Positions 17,191-26,494 of a DNA stretch of 64,000 nt are shown here, in pieces; within the stretch, counting starts at the first letter, position 1; every line of letters starts with the position of its first letter. Where the stretch lies: NCBI RefSeq assembly GCF_900108065.1, contig NZ_FNVQ01000001.1, positions 124,001-188,000 on the forward strand, in the 5' to 3' direction. This DNA is from Marinobacterium lutimaris. Lineage in GTDB: Bacteria > Pseudomonadota > Gammaproteobacteria > Pseudomonadales > Balneatricaceae. The notes beneath the pieces are model-generated. The model searched no databases, was not told the origin of the DNA, and saw only the letters and a program-made list of their open reading frames with translations. The position numbers and the translations under genes were made by a program.

Positions 17191-18282
17191 TCACTCTTGA
17201 AACCGGTTAGCTGTGAATGCCTTCAGGTCAGGCTCCAGCTGTTGATTTTTTAACTGGACGCTGAGGCTCAGGGCGTGAGCAGCGGCAAGGGTAACGCCGC
17301 TGTGGCAGCTGAAAGCCCAGGCGTTATCCTTGTGCTCGTAAAGTGGGTAGCCATCTTTCGTCAGAACCCTTAAGGCGCCCCAGCCACGTACGATGCGGCT
17401 TTGACTCAGGCGGGGAATGATCCGGCAGGCACGCTCGGCCACAGCTGCCATTGCGCGTACATCCTGGCCGTCATCCAGGCCGACTGCCTCCTTGGTGTCG
17501 CCAAGTTGCAGGGAGCCTTCTGCGGTCTGACGGAGATAGTTCGATGGATGATTCAGTAGCCTTGGCAGTCGCTCGGTCACAAGAATCTGTCCCCGTTGCG
17601 GGAAAACACTTTGCTGGAGGCCAACCATGGGACCCAAGCGAGCGTTGTCCAGCCCGCAGGCCAGGATCAGGTTGCGGCAATGGAAGCGATCCTTTGCTGT
17701 TGTCAGCAGATATCCGTCTGCGTCGCGCTCTATCTGCTCGACACGGTGATCGCCAAGGTAGGTCCCGCTCTGGTTGATAAAGCCGGCGTGCAGCGCTCGC
17801 AGCAGCTGCAGAGGATTGGTATGGCCGTCATGGGGTGACCAGCTGCCACCAGGGATTGTCGGTCCCACCTCAGGTTCCAGCTCTCGCAGCTCGTTGTGGT
17901 CCAGCATCCGGTAAGAAAAGTCGCCGTCACTGCCGGCCTGCAGCTGTTGAAGCAGGGTCTGGCGCTGTTGCAAAGCATGATCATCCAGGCAGTAGTGCAC
18001 GCCGCCACGTTTCTCATACTGCACATCGATGCCGGTAACCTCTTTCAGTTCTTTGGCCAGCTGTGGCCATAGTTTGGCTGAGAGTCGTGTCCAGCGCGCG
18101 TATTCCGGAAAATCGATGCCTTTACTCTGTACCCATACCAGGCCGAAATTGCCGCGTGCTGCGCGAAAATCGCGGTCATGAGCATCCAGCAGCGTACATT
18201 TAAGCCCCTGCCGCGCCAGCCCGTAGCCGATGGCGGCGCCGACCACGCCTCCGCCGACGATCAGATATTCACTAGAGTTCAT
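17191..18282 (-). CDS. Single-chain DAO-family FAD oxidase
   Basis: The 363-residue protein has the FAD loop VGGGVVGAAIGYGLARQG and the C-terminal WAFSCHSGVTLAAAHA. It is distinct from the three-part enzyme downstream, so the operon carries two amine-oxidising flavoenzymes. It starts two bases after the second permease stop, with AAGGACA before the ATG. One reading is stepwise attack on a substrate with two C-N bonds; the other is that this enzyme handles the product of the first. No covalent-flavin Cys typical of monomeric sarcosine oxidase was identified with confidence. Confidence 0.83.
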   Translation of the reverse strand: MNSSEYLIVGGGVVGAAIGYGLARQGLKCTLLDAHDRDFRAARGNFGLVWVQSKGIDFPEYARWTRLSAKLWPQLAKELKEVTGIDVQYEKRGGVHYCLDDHALQQRQTLLQQLQAGSDGDFSYRMLDHNELRELEPEVGPTIPGGSWSPHDGHTNPLQLLRALHAGFINQSGTYLGDHRVEQIERDADGYLLTTAKDRFHCRNLILACGLDNARLGPMVGLQQSVFPQRGQILVTERLPRLLNHPSNYLRQTAEGSLQLGDTKEAVGLDDGQDVRAMAAVAERACRIIPRLSQSRIVRGWGALRVLTKDGYPLYEHKDNAWAFSCHSGVTLAAAHALSLSVQLKNQQLEPDLKAFTANRFQE

Positions 18283-18284
18283 GT

Positions 18285-19082
18285 TCAGTGTCCTTTGCCG
18301 ACCATGAGTCGCTCGAGGCCGAAGAACTTATCCAGTAGGGCCATCAAGATCAGCGTCATTAGAATCAACATGGCCGATACCGACGCGACGAGTGGATCGA
18401 TAGTCTCTTCAATGTGCAGATACATGCGTACCGGCAGGGTGGTGGTGCTTGGCGAGGCAAGGAAAACACTCATGGTCAGCTCATCGAAGCTGGTGATGAA
18501 TGCCAGTACCCAGCCGCTGGCGATACCGGGCAATAGCAAGGGGAGTGTGATTCGCTTAAATGTGGTCCAGTTACTGGCGCCGAGCGACTGAGCCGCATGT
18601 TCCAGAGTGGGATCTATACCGCTGGTGCTGGCCAGAACCAGGCGCAGGGCGTAGGGCATGATCATCAGCCCATGCGCCAGTACCAGGCCCAGATAGGTGC
18701 CGTTGATGTTGAGTTCCGAGAAAAAACGCAGGAAAGCTACACCAAGTACCAGGTGAGGGATCATCAACGGTGACAGCAGAAAGGCGTTGATAGCGCCACG
18801 GCCGGGAAAGCTCCAGCGCCCGATTGCGAGGGCCGCCGGTATGGCCAGCGCCAGTGCCAGAGTGGCAGACACAACGCCCAGCTCGAGGCTGAACCAGAAG
18901 GCTTCGATAAATTCCGGGCGTTCCAGTATCTCCTTAAACCAGCGGAACGAGGCGCCATCGAAAGGCATGGACAGGTAGCCTTTATCGGTAAAGGCTACCA
19001 GGCACACGACGACAAGCGGGGCGACCATGAAGATGCTGAACAGCGCGTGGAAAATGAGTGCTAGTGGGCTGTTACGCATCAT
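18285..19082 (-). CDS. ABC transporter inner-membrane permease (PotC-like)
   Basis: A 265-residue permease with six predicted spans and the EAA loop AAQSLGASNWTTFKRITLPL. The N-terminal PLALIFHALFSIFMVAPLVV and the terminal position of the gene match the PotC side of the spermidine/putrescine/opine class. It overlaps the first permease gene by four bases. Its role is import of the operon's amine-like substrate across the inner membrane. Confidence 0.88.
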   Translation of the reverse strand: MMRNSPLALIFHALFSIFMVAPLVVVCLVAFTDKGYLSMPFDGASFRWFKEILERPEFIEAFWFSLELGVVSATLALALAIPAALAIGRWSFPGRGAINAFLLSPLMIPHLVLGVAFLRFFSELNINGTYLGLVLAHGLMIMPYALRLVLASTSGIDPTLEHAAQSLGASNWTTFKRITLPLLLPGIASGWVLAFITSFDELTMSVFLASPSTTTLPVRMYLHIEETIDPLVASVSAMLILMTLILMALLDKFFGLERLMVGKGH

Positions 19083-19945
19083 GATTCAAATACCTGTGAA
19101 TATTTGCGTTCGAAAAAGCGGTTGTAGCCGGTGATGATCACGATATTGAGGATCAGCAACACCACGGCGAGAGAGGCACCCAGAGGCCAGTTTAGGCTGT
19201 GCAGGAACTCGTCATAGGCGGTGGTGGCGACGACCTTCAGACGACGACCGCCGATCATGGCAGGTGTGGCAAAGGCGGTAGCGGCGAGCGCGAATACGAT
19301 GACGCTGCCTGACAGAATGCCGGGGGTGATCTGAGGCAATACGATCCGGCGCATAACGGTGAACTGGCTGGCGCCGAGGGAGATGGCGGCGCGCTCGGTT
19401 TCGGGATCAAGCCGCTGCAAAGACGCCCAGACTGACAGCACCATGAATGGCACCAGCACGTGGACCAGGGCGATCAGCACGCCGGTCTGCGTATACATCA
19501 ATGACACTGGGCCATCGCTCAAGCCCAGGAACTGAATGGTTTCGCTGATAACCCCTTCGCGTCCGAAAATTACAGCCCAACCGAGGGTCCGTACCACGAC
19601 GGAGATCAGTAGAGGTCCCAGCGTCATCAGTAGAAAGATCCCTTTCCAGGGAGCGCGCATGCGGTTGAGGATGTAAGCCTCCGGTACGCCGATCAGCACG
19701 CAGAAAAAGGCGGTCAGCGCCGACATGACGAAGGTGCGCAGAAAAATCTCGTGAAAGTAGGGGTCGGTAAAAACCTCGATGTAGTTACTGACAACGAATT
19801 CATCCTGTACACCCAGCATCGGCTCAAAGCTGCGAAAGCTGAGTACCAGCGTCATTAGCATCGGCACGACGAGTAGAAGCGCGTAGGAGAGCAGAGCAGG
19901 GCCTGACAGGAGCCAGGGCGTGCGTTTGCTTTGCAGATCAGACAT
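19079..19945 (-). CDS. ABC transporter inner-membrane permease (PotB-like)
   Basis: The start is set at ATG 19943-19945 (MSDLQSKRT) because GAGGAG lies 10 bases upstream; a longer frame begins at a TTG at 19966. The 288-residue protein has about six spans and the EAA loop AAISLGASQFTVMRRIVLPQ. It overlaps the end of the ATPase gene by eight bases. It pairs with the PotC-like permease as the heterodimeric channel. Confidence 0.87.
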   Translation of the reverse strand: MSDLQSKRTPWLLSGPALLSYALLLVVPMLMTLVLSFRSFEPMLGVQDEFVVSNYIEVFTDPYFHEIFLRTFVMSALTAFFCVLIGVPEAYILNRMRAPWKGIFLLMTLGPLLISVVVRTLGWAVIFGREGVISETIQFLGLSDGPVSLMYTQTGVLIALVHVLVPFMVLSVWASLQRLDPETERAAISLGASQFTVMRRIVLPQITPGILSGSVIVFALAATAFATPAMIGGRRLKVVATTAYDEFLHSLNWPLGASLAVVLLILNIVIITGYNRFFERKYSQVFES

Positions 19946-20993
19946 GAGACGCGGGCTCCTCGGCAATGAGGCGCATATCCTGGCTGTCCCAGCTGAGGCC
20001 TACTGTTTCTCCTTCCTGAATTTCGTCATGCTTCTGGTTGTTGGATTCGTAGATCAGGAAGTCACCCAAAGGTGTCTGAACCTCGTAAATCCACTGGCTG
20101 CCGAGAAATACCCGGTTGGAGACCTTGCCGCTGATTTTCGGCGCGTCCGAGCAGAAGCGGATTTTTTCCGGGCGCAGTGCAAAGCGGGTATTGCTGCTGT
20201 CCGCCAGTTTGAGGTCGTCCACCGCAATGTGCTGGCCGCCAACCTGCAGGCGGCCATGCGAGACTCTGCCTTCGAAGGTGTTGGTCTTGCCAAGGAATGA
20301 GGATACAAAGTCGCTCTTGGGGTGTTCATACACATTGAACGGTTTGTCGATCTGTTCAATGCGGCCGCTTTGCATAACCGCAATCCGGTCACTGACGGCC
20401 AATGCTTCGGACTGGTCGTGAGTGACCATGATGGTGGTGGTGCCGACACGGCGCTGGATGTCGTGTAGCTCAAGCTGCATATCTTCGCGCAGTTTCGCAT
20501 CCAGGTTGGAGAGTGGCTCGTCCAGAAGAAGCAGATGCGGGTTGATAACCAGGGCGCGTGCCAGGGCAACGCGCTGTTGCTGCCCGCCCGACAGCTGGCG
20601 AGGGTAGCGCTCGATAAACAGCCCCAGATGAACCAGTTCCAGCGCCTCTCTGGCTCTCTGTAGCCGTTCATTTTTCCCCACTTTGCGCATTTCCAGCCCG
20701 AAGGCCACGTTTTCAAGCACCGTCATGTGAGGAAACAGGGCATATTTTTGGAATACGATCCCGAGTCCACGCTCGCTCGGCTTCATCGCAGTGATGTTCT
20801 TGCCATCGAGAACGATGCTGCCCGCAGTGGGATTGAGAAAGCCGGCGACCATCTGCAAAGTGGTCGTTTTACCGCATCCGGATGGGCCAAGCAGACTGAT
20901 GAACTCACCCTTTTCGACAGAGAGGCTGATGTTGTCGACGGCTACATACTCATCGAAATGCTTCGAGATATTGCTGAGCTGCAAATAAGACAT
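19938..20993 (-). CDS. ABC transporter ATPase (PotA-like)
   Basis: The 351-residue ATPase has Walker [19 protein letters not shown] (about 34-51), the signature [17 protein letters not shown], Walker [14 protein letters not shown] and the switch His in MVTHDQSEA. The C-terminal 110 residues are a TOBE-type beta domain ([10 protein letters not shown]), as in PotA/MalK importers. It is the first cytoplasmic component after the binding protein gene, separated by a strong hairpin (21022-21053) that would let the binding protein be made in excess. Confidence 0.92.
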   Translation of the reverse strand: MSYLQLSNISKHFDEYVAVDNISLSVEKGEFISLLGPSGCGKTTTLQMVAGFLNPTAGSIVLDGKNITAMKPSERGLGIVFQKYALFPHMTVLENVAFGLEMRKVGKNERLQRAREALELVHLGLFIERYPRQLSGGQQQRVALARALVINPHLLLLDEPLSNLDAKLREDMQLELHDIQRRVGTTTIMVTHDQSEALAVSDRIAVMQSGRIEQIDKPFNVYEHPKSDFVSSFLGKTNTFEGRVSHGRLQVGGQHIAVDDLKLADSSNTRFALRPEKIRFCSDAPKISGKVSNRVFLGSQWIYEVQTPLGDFLIYESNNQKHDEIQEGETVGLSWDSQDMRLIAEEPASHV

Positions 20994-21021
20994 AAGGCGA
21001 TCGTTACCTGATAAACAGTGG

Positions 21022-21053
21022 CCAGTTCCTGCCGAATCAGGCGCAGGAACTGG
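21022..21053 (-). other. Intercistronic hairpin between binding protein and ATPase genes
   Basis: CCAGTTCCTGC and GCAGGAACTGG form a perfect 11-base stem with a ten-base loop and no T-run. Hairpins in this place commonly protect the 3' end of the binding-protein message and lower downstream expression. Confidence 0.6.
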
Positions 21054-21076
21054 GGTCAGTGGCGTGAGTTGGCGGG

Positions 21077-22108
21077 TTATTCCACTTCGCGGGTCCAGCG
21101 TTTAGTCCAGTCTGCGCGATTTTCGTTGACGGTATCCCAGTCGATCGGTGTCAGTGATTTGAGCGACTCACCATAGGGAAGGGTGGAGGCGAGCTGTGGA
21201 TCAAGCTCGATATTTTTGTTGGTCGGTCCCCAGGCTTTTTCTGCTGCCAGAATTGCCTGTACTTCATCGGAAACCAGGTAAGCGATCAGCTTCTGGCTCA
21301 TCTCTGGCATATCACTACCGGTCACCGGACAGACGGTGGTCATTAGCGAAGCTGCCCCCTCTTTTGGATAAGCGAACTTGACCGGGAACCCTGTATCGGC
21401 GAGAGATTTGACGCGACCACTGCCCCAGGTAGACATGACGATTTCGCCACTCTGGAACAGCTCGGACATCTTGCCGGAGGAGGGCTCGTAAGTGAGTACG
21501 TTGGGACCGATACGCTCTTTGAAGGCGTCAAAGCCAGGATCGATATCTTTCTCGCTACCGCCGTTAATCCGCGCTTCCATCACCAGCGTGATGATGCCGT
21601 ATCCGTTGGAAATGGGCGGAACTGACAGGCGCTGGTTGTAGCGCGGATCGGCCAGGTCATCCCAGGAGTTTGGTTCATCCCAGCCCTGTTCCGCGAAGTA
21701 CTCGGTGTTGTAGGCGATACCGGTGGCGATGATCCCAAGGCCGATCGCCTTGTCCTGGTTCAGGCGTGCCAGAGGTACTACCTGGTCAAAGGTTTCCTCG
21801 GCGACGGGCTGGCACAGTCCCATCGAAATAGCCTGGAATACAGGACCTTCATCGATCATCGCTACATCGATTTCCGGCTTGTTACGCTGCGCCTGTAGTT
21901 TGGCAACGGTGGCGGCCGAGTTACCGGCTACGTACTGCACCTTGATGCCGTTGGCTTCTTCAAAGGCGGGGAGAATCCGATCCCTGAAAAGGTCTTCACT
22001 GGAGCCGCCGTAGCCGGCGAAATAAAGCGTGTCTTCAGCCTGCGCCACGCCGGTGGCGAGCAGCGTTCCCATGGCGATAGCTGTGATAAGCGACTTCTTG
22101 TCCTGCAT
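21077..22108 (-). CDS. ABC transporter periplasmic binding protein (PotD-like)
   Basis: The start is placed at ATG 22106-22108, with AGGAT upstream, which gives a clean signal peptide (KKSLITAIAMGTLLATGVAQA, cut before EDTLYF). An upstream in-frame start at 22276 would put 56 unlikely residues before it. The mature 320-residue protein is a PotD/opine-binding type, with the N-terminal YFAGYGGSSEDLFRDRILPA. It is the promoter-proximal gene of the nine-gene operon, and it binds the unknown amine-like substrate in the periplasm. Confidence 0.88.
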   Translation of the reverse strand: MQDKKSLITAIAMGTLLATGVAQAEDTLYFAGYGGSSEDLFRDRILPAFEEANGIKVQYVAGNSAATVAKLQAQRNKPEIDVAMIDEGPVFQAISMGLCQPVAEETFDQVVPLARLNQDKAIGLGIIATGIAYNTEYFAEQGWDEPNSWDDLADPRYNQRLSVPPISNGYGIITLVMEARINGGSEKDIDPGFDAFKERIGPNVLTYEPSSGKMSELFQSGEIVMSTWGSGRVKSLADTGFPVKFAYPKEGAASLMTTVCPVTGSDMPEMSQKLIAYLVSDEVQAILAAEKAWGPTNKNIELDPQLASTLPYGESLKSLTPIDWDTVNENRADWTKRWTREVE

Positions 22109-22203
22109 CTTTTCAATCCTGTGCTTAGTGCGTAAAGAGACGTTGGATAGCGGTGAGTCGCCTTTGATACTATCAAACACTTTGTGATTGACAATAAGTT
22201 CTT

Positions 22204-22220
22204 CATAACCCAATGTTATG
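22204..22220. promoter_or_regulatory. LysR-type T-N11-A box
   Basis: CATAAC and GTTATG are perfect inverted arms around CCAAT, with T at 22206 and A at 22218 giving the T-N11-A pattern of LysR boxes. The site lies between the divergent binding-protein and LysR genes, about 95 bases from each start. Confidence 0.6.
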
Positions 22221-22313
22221 TTTGATTCTGGTGCTTTTATTTGTCTTATTGGCTCATATTGGTGCGTATTGCGCACAAAAGCCGTGATCTTGACCTCTTT
22301 TGGAGAGCTTTAA

Positions 22314-23231
22314 ATGACCCCACGTCAAATAGAGGCATTTCGGGAAGTGGTGTTGCAGGGAAGTTTGACTGCAGCGGCGCTTACGCTGAATATCTCGCAA
22401 CCAGCGGTCAGTCGAATGATCAGGGATATGACCGAAGAGGTCGGCTTTGCACTGTTTGAAAGACATAAGGGGCGGATGCGGCCTACAGGGCCCGCATTGA
22501 TGCTGTTCCAGGAGGTTGAGCGCTCATTTGTGGGTCTGGATCAGATTCGCCAGGCGGCAGTCCAGATTCAGCAGTTGGAGTCGGGGCGGCTGAGAGTGGC
22601 GGCGATGCCGGTGCTTGGTAGCTTTCTGTTACCTGAGGCATCTGACCGGTTTCTCGGCGCTAATCCAACGGTTGCGTTCCATATTGAGGTGCATTCATCG
22701 CCGATGATCGTACAGCTGCTTCGGGAGCAGCAGGTCGATATCGGCTTTGTGCAATCCGACATGGTTCCGCTTTATGTGGCTCCAGAACGCCGTATTCATT
22801 TTGATGGACCCTGTGTGTGTGCTTTTCATCGCGATCATCCCTTTGCAGAGAAAGAGGTGATCAGTCTTGGCGACCTGGACGGAGAATCGGTGATTGAGCT
22901 CAACAAGCAAAGCGTTATCAACCGTAAATTGAATACGCTGTGCAACAACCACGGCGTAAACATCGGTCGCCGCCTGCAGGTTTCCTGGTTTCAGCTGGCT
23001 TGCAACTTTGTGGCTCGCGGGCACGGGGTCGCGATCGTTGACCTGTTGAGCGCCACGTACTATCGGGATCCGAACTTTGTTTACCGGCCTATCCAGTTTC
23101 CGATCAACTATGAATTTGATCTGATGTACCCGCCGATCTCCTCAGTTAACCCCCTGGCCAAGTCGTTCGTGGAGGAGGTGATTTCGCTGATGCCGAGAGA
23201 AGTTTCTGTGCAGCGAGTGGAGGGATATTGA
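22314..23231 (+). CDS. LysR-family regulator, divergent from the amine oxidation operon
   Basis: The 305-residue protein begins with the helix-turn-helix (AFREVVLQGSLTAAALTLNI, then SQPAVSRMIRDM) and continues into a type 2 periplasmic-binding effector domain. It resembles NocR/OccR-type opine regulators and ArgP-like proteins in length. Divergent placement and the T-N11-A box between argue that it controls the operon running from 22108 to 13937. The inducer is presumably the imported substrate. Confidence 0.88.
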   Translation: MTPRQIEAFREVVLQGSLTAAALTLNISQPAVSRMIRDMTEEVGFALFERHKGRMRPTGPALMLFQEVERSFVGLDQIRQAAVQIQQLESGRLRVAAMPVLGSFLLPEASDRFLGANPTVAFHIEVHSSPMIVQLLREQQVDIGFVQSDMVPLYVAPERRIHFDGPCVCAFHRDHPFAEKEVISLGDLDGESVIELNKQSVINRKLNTLCNNHGVNIGRRLQVSWFQLACNFVARGHGVAIVDLLSATYYRDPNFVYRPIQFPINYEFDLMYPPISSVNPLAKSFVEEVISLMPREVSVQRVEGY

Positions 23232-23256
23232 TCCAGTGTTATGGGCGGGGAGTGAA

Positions 23257-23281
23257 TTCTGGCCGGCGGGGCCGGCCAGAA
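23257..23281. terminator. Bidirectional terminator between LysR and fdhA
   Basis: TTCTGGCCGGC and GCCGGCCAGAA form a perfect 11-base stem with a GGG loop between the convergent LysR and fdhA genes. A second hairpin, AACAGCAC with GTGCTGTT, follows at 23285-23312. Confidence 0.6.
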
Positions 23282-23321
23282 CGGAACAGCACCACTGAAG
23301 AGCAGTGCTGTTGAGTCGCTA

Positions 23322-24518
23322 TCAGGCCGCGACAGTTCCGTGCGGATCGATAACGAATTTCTTCGCTGCGCCACCGTCGAAGTCGGCGTAGCCGTTCGGT
23401 GCCTGATCCAGGTTGATCATCTTCACGTTCACCGCGTCAGCGATCTTGATCTTATCGAACAGGATCGCCTGCATCAGCGGGCGGTGGTACTTCATGACCG
23501 GGCACTGGCCGGTGTGGAAGGAGTGGGACTTGGCCCAGCCCAGGCCGAAGCGCATGCTCAGTGCGCCGTGCTTGGCGGCTTCGTCAACGGCGCCCGGATC
23601 TTCGGTAACGTACAGGCCGGGGATACCGATCTGGCCACCGGCGCGGGTGTACTGCATGGCGGAGTTCAGTACGGTAGCCGGAGCTTCCTTACCGTGGTTG
23701 CAGCCACAGGCGTGTGCTTCGAAGCCTACGCAGTCAACGAAGGCGTCAACTTCACGCTCGCCCAGGATCGCTTCCAGCTTGTCAGCCATGTCGCCGTCTT
23801 CGGTCAGGTCGATGGTTTCACAACCGAAGCTGCGAGCCTGCTTCAGGCGCTCTTCGTTCATGTCACCTACAATGACACAGGCAGCGCCCAGCAGGTGAGC
23901 AGAAGCCGCTGCGGCCAGGCCTACAGGGCCGGCGCCGGCGATGTAAACGGTGGAACCCGGGCCTACGCCCGCGGTGACACAGCCGTGGAAGCCGGTCGGC
24001 AGGATGTCGGACAGCAGGGTCAGATCCTTGATCTTCTCCAGTGCCTGGTCCTTGTCCGGGAATTTCAGCAGGTTGAAGTCAGCGTAAGGCACCATGACGT
24101 ATTCCGCCTGGCCACCGACCCAGCCGCCCATGTCGACGTAGCCGTATGCGGCACCCGGGCGCGCCGGGTTTACGTTCAGGCAGATACCGGTGTTGCCTTC
24201 TTTACAGTTGCGGCAGCGGCCGCAGGCGATGTTGAACGGTACAGACACGATATCGCCGACGCTGAGGAATTCTACGTCGCGACCGCATTCGATGATCTGA
24301 CCGGTGATTTCGTGGCCCAGAACCAGGCCTGAGGGGGCTGTAGTACGGCCGCGAACCATGTGCTGGTCGGAACCGCAGATGTTAGTGGTGATGACTTTCA
24401 GGATGACACCGTGGTCACACTTGCGCTGGCCGATGGCCAGTTCCGGGAAAGCGATGGACTCAACGGCGACCTTGCCTGGTTCCTTGTATACGACGCCCCG
24501 GTTGCTTGCATTACTCAT
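23322..24518 (-). CDS. fdhA: Glutathione-independent formaldehyde dehydrogenase
   Basis: The 398-residue zinc dehydrogenase has the catalytic zinc ligands Cys48 (TNICGSDQHM), His of LVLGHEITG and Asp of SDILPTGFHG, the structural-zinc set CGRCRNCKEGNTGIC, and the NAD loop IAGAGPVGLAAAASAHLLGA. This pattern and length match Pseudomonas putida formaldehyde dehydrogenase, which needs no glutathione and holds NAD tightly. In the betaine pathway it oxidises formaldehyde released by demethylation. It is divergent from sdaA across a 281-base control region. Confidence 0.93.
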   Translation of the reverse strand: MSNASNRGVVYKEPGKVAVESIAFPELAIGQRKCDHGVILKVITTNICGSDQHMVRGRTTAPSGLVLGHEITGQIIECGRDVEFLSVGDIVSVPFNIACGRCRNCKEGNTGICLNVNPARPGAAYGYVDMGGWVGGQAEYVMVPYADFNLLKFPDKDQALEKIKDLTLLSDILPTGFHGCVTAGVGPGSTVYIAGAGPVGLAAAASAHLLGAACVIVGDMNEERLKQARSFGCETIDLTEDGDMADKLEAILGEREVDAFVDCVGFEAHACGCNHGKEAPATVLNSAMQYTRAGGQIGIPGLYVTEDPGAVDEAAKHGALSMRFGLGWAKSHSFHTGQCPVMKYHRPLMQAILFDKIKIADAVNVKMINLDQAPNGYADFDGGAAKKFVIDPHGTVAA

Positions 24519-24557
24519 GTAGAGGTCTCCACTTGCGTTATTGTTTTTGTGTAGTTG

Positions 24558-24570
24558 TAGGGTAATTCCG
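24558..24570. promoter_or_regulatory. 13-base sequence shared with the gbdR upstream region
   Basis: TAGGGTAATTCCG occurs here, about 45 bases before the fdhA start, and again at 26373-26385 upstream of gbdR. Beside it lies an inverted repeat, TTCCA (24571-24575) and TGGAA (24582-24586). A shared regulator such as GbdR is one reading. Confidence 0.35.
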
Positions 24571-24630
24571 TTCCATAGGATTGGAATAGATGCACCCTAC
24601 GCCCCGGGGTATAGCACAACATGTTTAATT

Positions 24631-24662
24631 GAGACACCCATATGTCTCTGCGAGACATGGCG
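24631..24662. promoter_or_regulatory. GAGACA repeats and CGCCATGTC motif in the fdhA-sdaA gap
   Basis: GAGACA occurs at 24631 and 24652, exactly 21 bases apart, with an inverted TGTCTC at 24643. Overlapping it on the minus strand is CGCCATGTC (24654-24662), which also appears upstream of the DUF5943-dgc operon and the BCCT gene. A 21-base spacing of direct half-sites is typical of AraC-family operators. Confidence 0.45.
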
Positions 24663-24799
24663 GTCGATACGACACCTGAAGGCGTCGTTATGTGACATGC
24701 CGAGGTTTCAGGTCGCCCAGATAATGGCGCTTCGAATAACGATTCAGCCATAACAATTCAGTAATACCCAGCAGCAGGCCAGGCGCCTCGGAGTGAGTC

Positions 24800-26197
24800 A
24801 TGAGTATCAGTGTGTTTGATCTGTTCAAGATCGGGGTCGGCCCCTCCAGTTCCCACACCGTAGGTCCGATGCGGGCGGCGCTTACTTTTGTCGAGCAGCT
24901 TGAAGCCGCCGGCGTGCGTGACCAGGTGAAGCGCGTGCAGGTGGAGCTGTTCGGCTCGCTGAGTGCTACCGGTGTTGGCCACGGCACCGACAAGGCGACG
25001 CTGGTGGGGCTGATGGGTAACTCACCGGATACGATCGATCCGCGTGTGATCGAACCGGCGGTCAAGGCGGTCTGGGAGACAGGCTTTATGACCCTGGCCG
25101 GCGGGGCTGGCATTGAGTTCGACTGGAACCGCGACATGCTGTTCATCGATGAGGTACTGCCGTACCACCCCAACGCCATGCGCCTGACTGCTTACGGCAG
25201 TGAGGGTGTGCTGTTCGAGAACACCTACTACTCCATCGGCGGCGGCTTCGTGCTGGATGAAAACGAAGCCACCGCTTCGGCGCACCTGGTACCTCAGGTT
25301 GCCGTACCTTACGACTTTAATAGCGCGGAAGAGCTGCTCAAGCTGTGTCGTGAAAACAACCTGCGTATCAGCGAACTGATGCTGGAAAACGAAAAGGTCT
25401 GGCGTGACGAACCGGCGATTCGTGCCGGTATCGACAGCATCTGGAAGGTGATGCAGGAGTGTATCTCCAACGGTCTGGAAAACGAGGGCATCCTGCCGGG
25501 CGGTCTGAAAGTACGCCGTCGTGCGCCGGCGCTGTATCGTTCACTGAAAGAAGCTACCGCCGGCAACGTGATCAGCTCCACGCTGAGCGCCATGGACTGG
25601 GTGAACCTCTACGCGCTGGCCGTGAACGAAGAGAACGCGGCCGGCGGTCGCATGGTTACCGCGCCCACTAATGGTGCAGCGGGTATCGTGCCGGCAGTGC
25701 TGATGTACTACATGCACTTCAAGGATCAGGCCACCGATGAAGACGTGGTGAACTTCTGCCTGGCGGCTGCTGCGATCGGTGCACTGTGCAAGAAGAATGC
25801 TTCCATCTCTGGTGCCGAAGTGGGTTGCCAGGGTGAAGTAGGTTCCGCCTGCGCCATGGCGGCGGCTGGTTTGACCGAAGTGCTCGGCGGTAGCCCGGCC
25901 CAGGTCGAAAACGCCGCAGAGATCGCGCTGGAGCATAATCTCGGTCTGACCTGCGACCCGGTTGCTGGTCTGGTTCAGGTACCCTGCATCGAGCGCAACG
26001 CGATTGCGGCGATGAAAGCGATCAACGCCGCCCAGATGGCGCTGCGCGGAGACGGCGAACACTTTGTCTCCCTGGATAAGGTCATCAAGACCATGCGCGA
26101 TACGGGGCGCGATATGCAGGACAAATACAAGGAAACCTCCCGTGGCGGTCTCGCTATCAACGCTATCGAGGTAGGGGTCAACGCAGTCGAGTGTTGA
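24800..26197 (+). CDS. sdaA: L-serine ammonia-lyase (single-chain, Fe-S type)
   Basis: The 465-residue protein starts [20 protein letters not shown], the N-terminal signature of the family. Cys residues expected to hold the [4Fe-4S] cluster are in [20 protein letters not shown] and [18 protein letters not shown]. It converts L-serine to pyruvate and ammonia. In glycine betaine users it closes the route: glycine made by demethylation is turned to serine by GlyA and then to pyruvate. The location beside fdhA and gbdR matches the Pseudomonas arrangement. Confidence 0.94.
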   Translation: MSISVFDLFKIGVGPSSSHTVGPMRAALTFVEQLEAAGVRDQVKRVQVELFGSLSATGVGHGTDKATLVGLMGNSPDTIDPRVIEPAVKAVWETGFMTLAGGAGIEFDWNRDMLFIDEVLPYHPNAMRLTAYGSEGVLFENTYYSIGGGFVLDENEATASAHLVPQVAVPYDFNSAEELLKLCRENNLRISELMLENEKVWRDEPAIRAGIDSIWKVMQECISNGLENEGILPGGLKVRRRAPALYRSLKEATAGNVISSTLSAMDWVNLYALAVNEENAAGGRMVTAPTNGAAGIVPAVLMYYMHFKDQATDEDVVNFCLAAAAIGALCKKNASISGAEVGCQGEVGSACAMAAAGLTEVLGGSPAQVENAAEIALEHNLGLTCDPVAGLVQVPCIERNAIAAMKAINAAQMALRGDGEHFVSLDKVIKTMRDTGRDMQDKYKETSRGGLAINAIEVGVNAVEC

Positions 26198-26208
26198 TTT
26201 GAAAAATG

Positions 26209-26255
26209 TTTTCGGGATTAGCTGATTTAACGGTCAAAATCGGCTGTCCCGAAAC
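26209..26255 (+). terminator. Long hairpin after sdaA
   Basis: TTTCGGGA (26210-26217) pairs with TCCCGAAA (26247-26254), and inside it AGCTGATTT pairs with AAATCGGCT with one wobble. No T-run follows, so this may act in message stability or as a processed 3' end instead of a classic terminator. Confidence 0.45.
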
Positions 26256-26372
26256 AGCGCATCCCTGTAACAAAAAGGTGCAAAAAACGTCATATTTCCG
26301 GTCGCGTTTTGTATAAATTCAGCTATAGTGCGCAAGTCTCTAGGGCTGATGCCGTATGGGTTTGCGGGGAAT

Positions 26373-26385
26373 TAGGGTAATTCCG
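26373..26385. promoter_or_regulatory. Palindrome upstream of gbdR
   Basis: GGAATTA and TAATTCC face each other around GGG at 26368-26384. The right part is the TAGGGTAATTCCG also found before fdhA. It lies about 110 bases before the chosen gbdR start. Confidence 0.35.
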
Positions 26386-26494
26386 CCGCATCTATTAATA
26401 CATGCGACATCTGTTCTCAGAGCGACCCAACGATAAGTATAAAAAGGCACATCTCTTGCTGTATGTGCCGCATAGTAAAAATGGGGTAGCGCAA

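Noticed and set aside
22109-22276. N-terminal extension of the PotD-like binding protein
   Set aside because: It would bury the signal peptide and run through the T-N11-A regulatory region.
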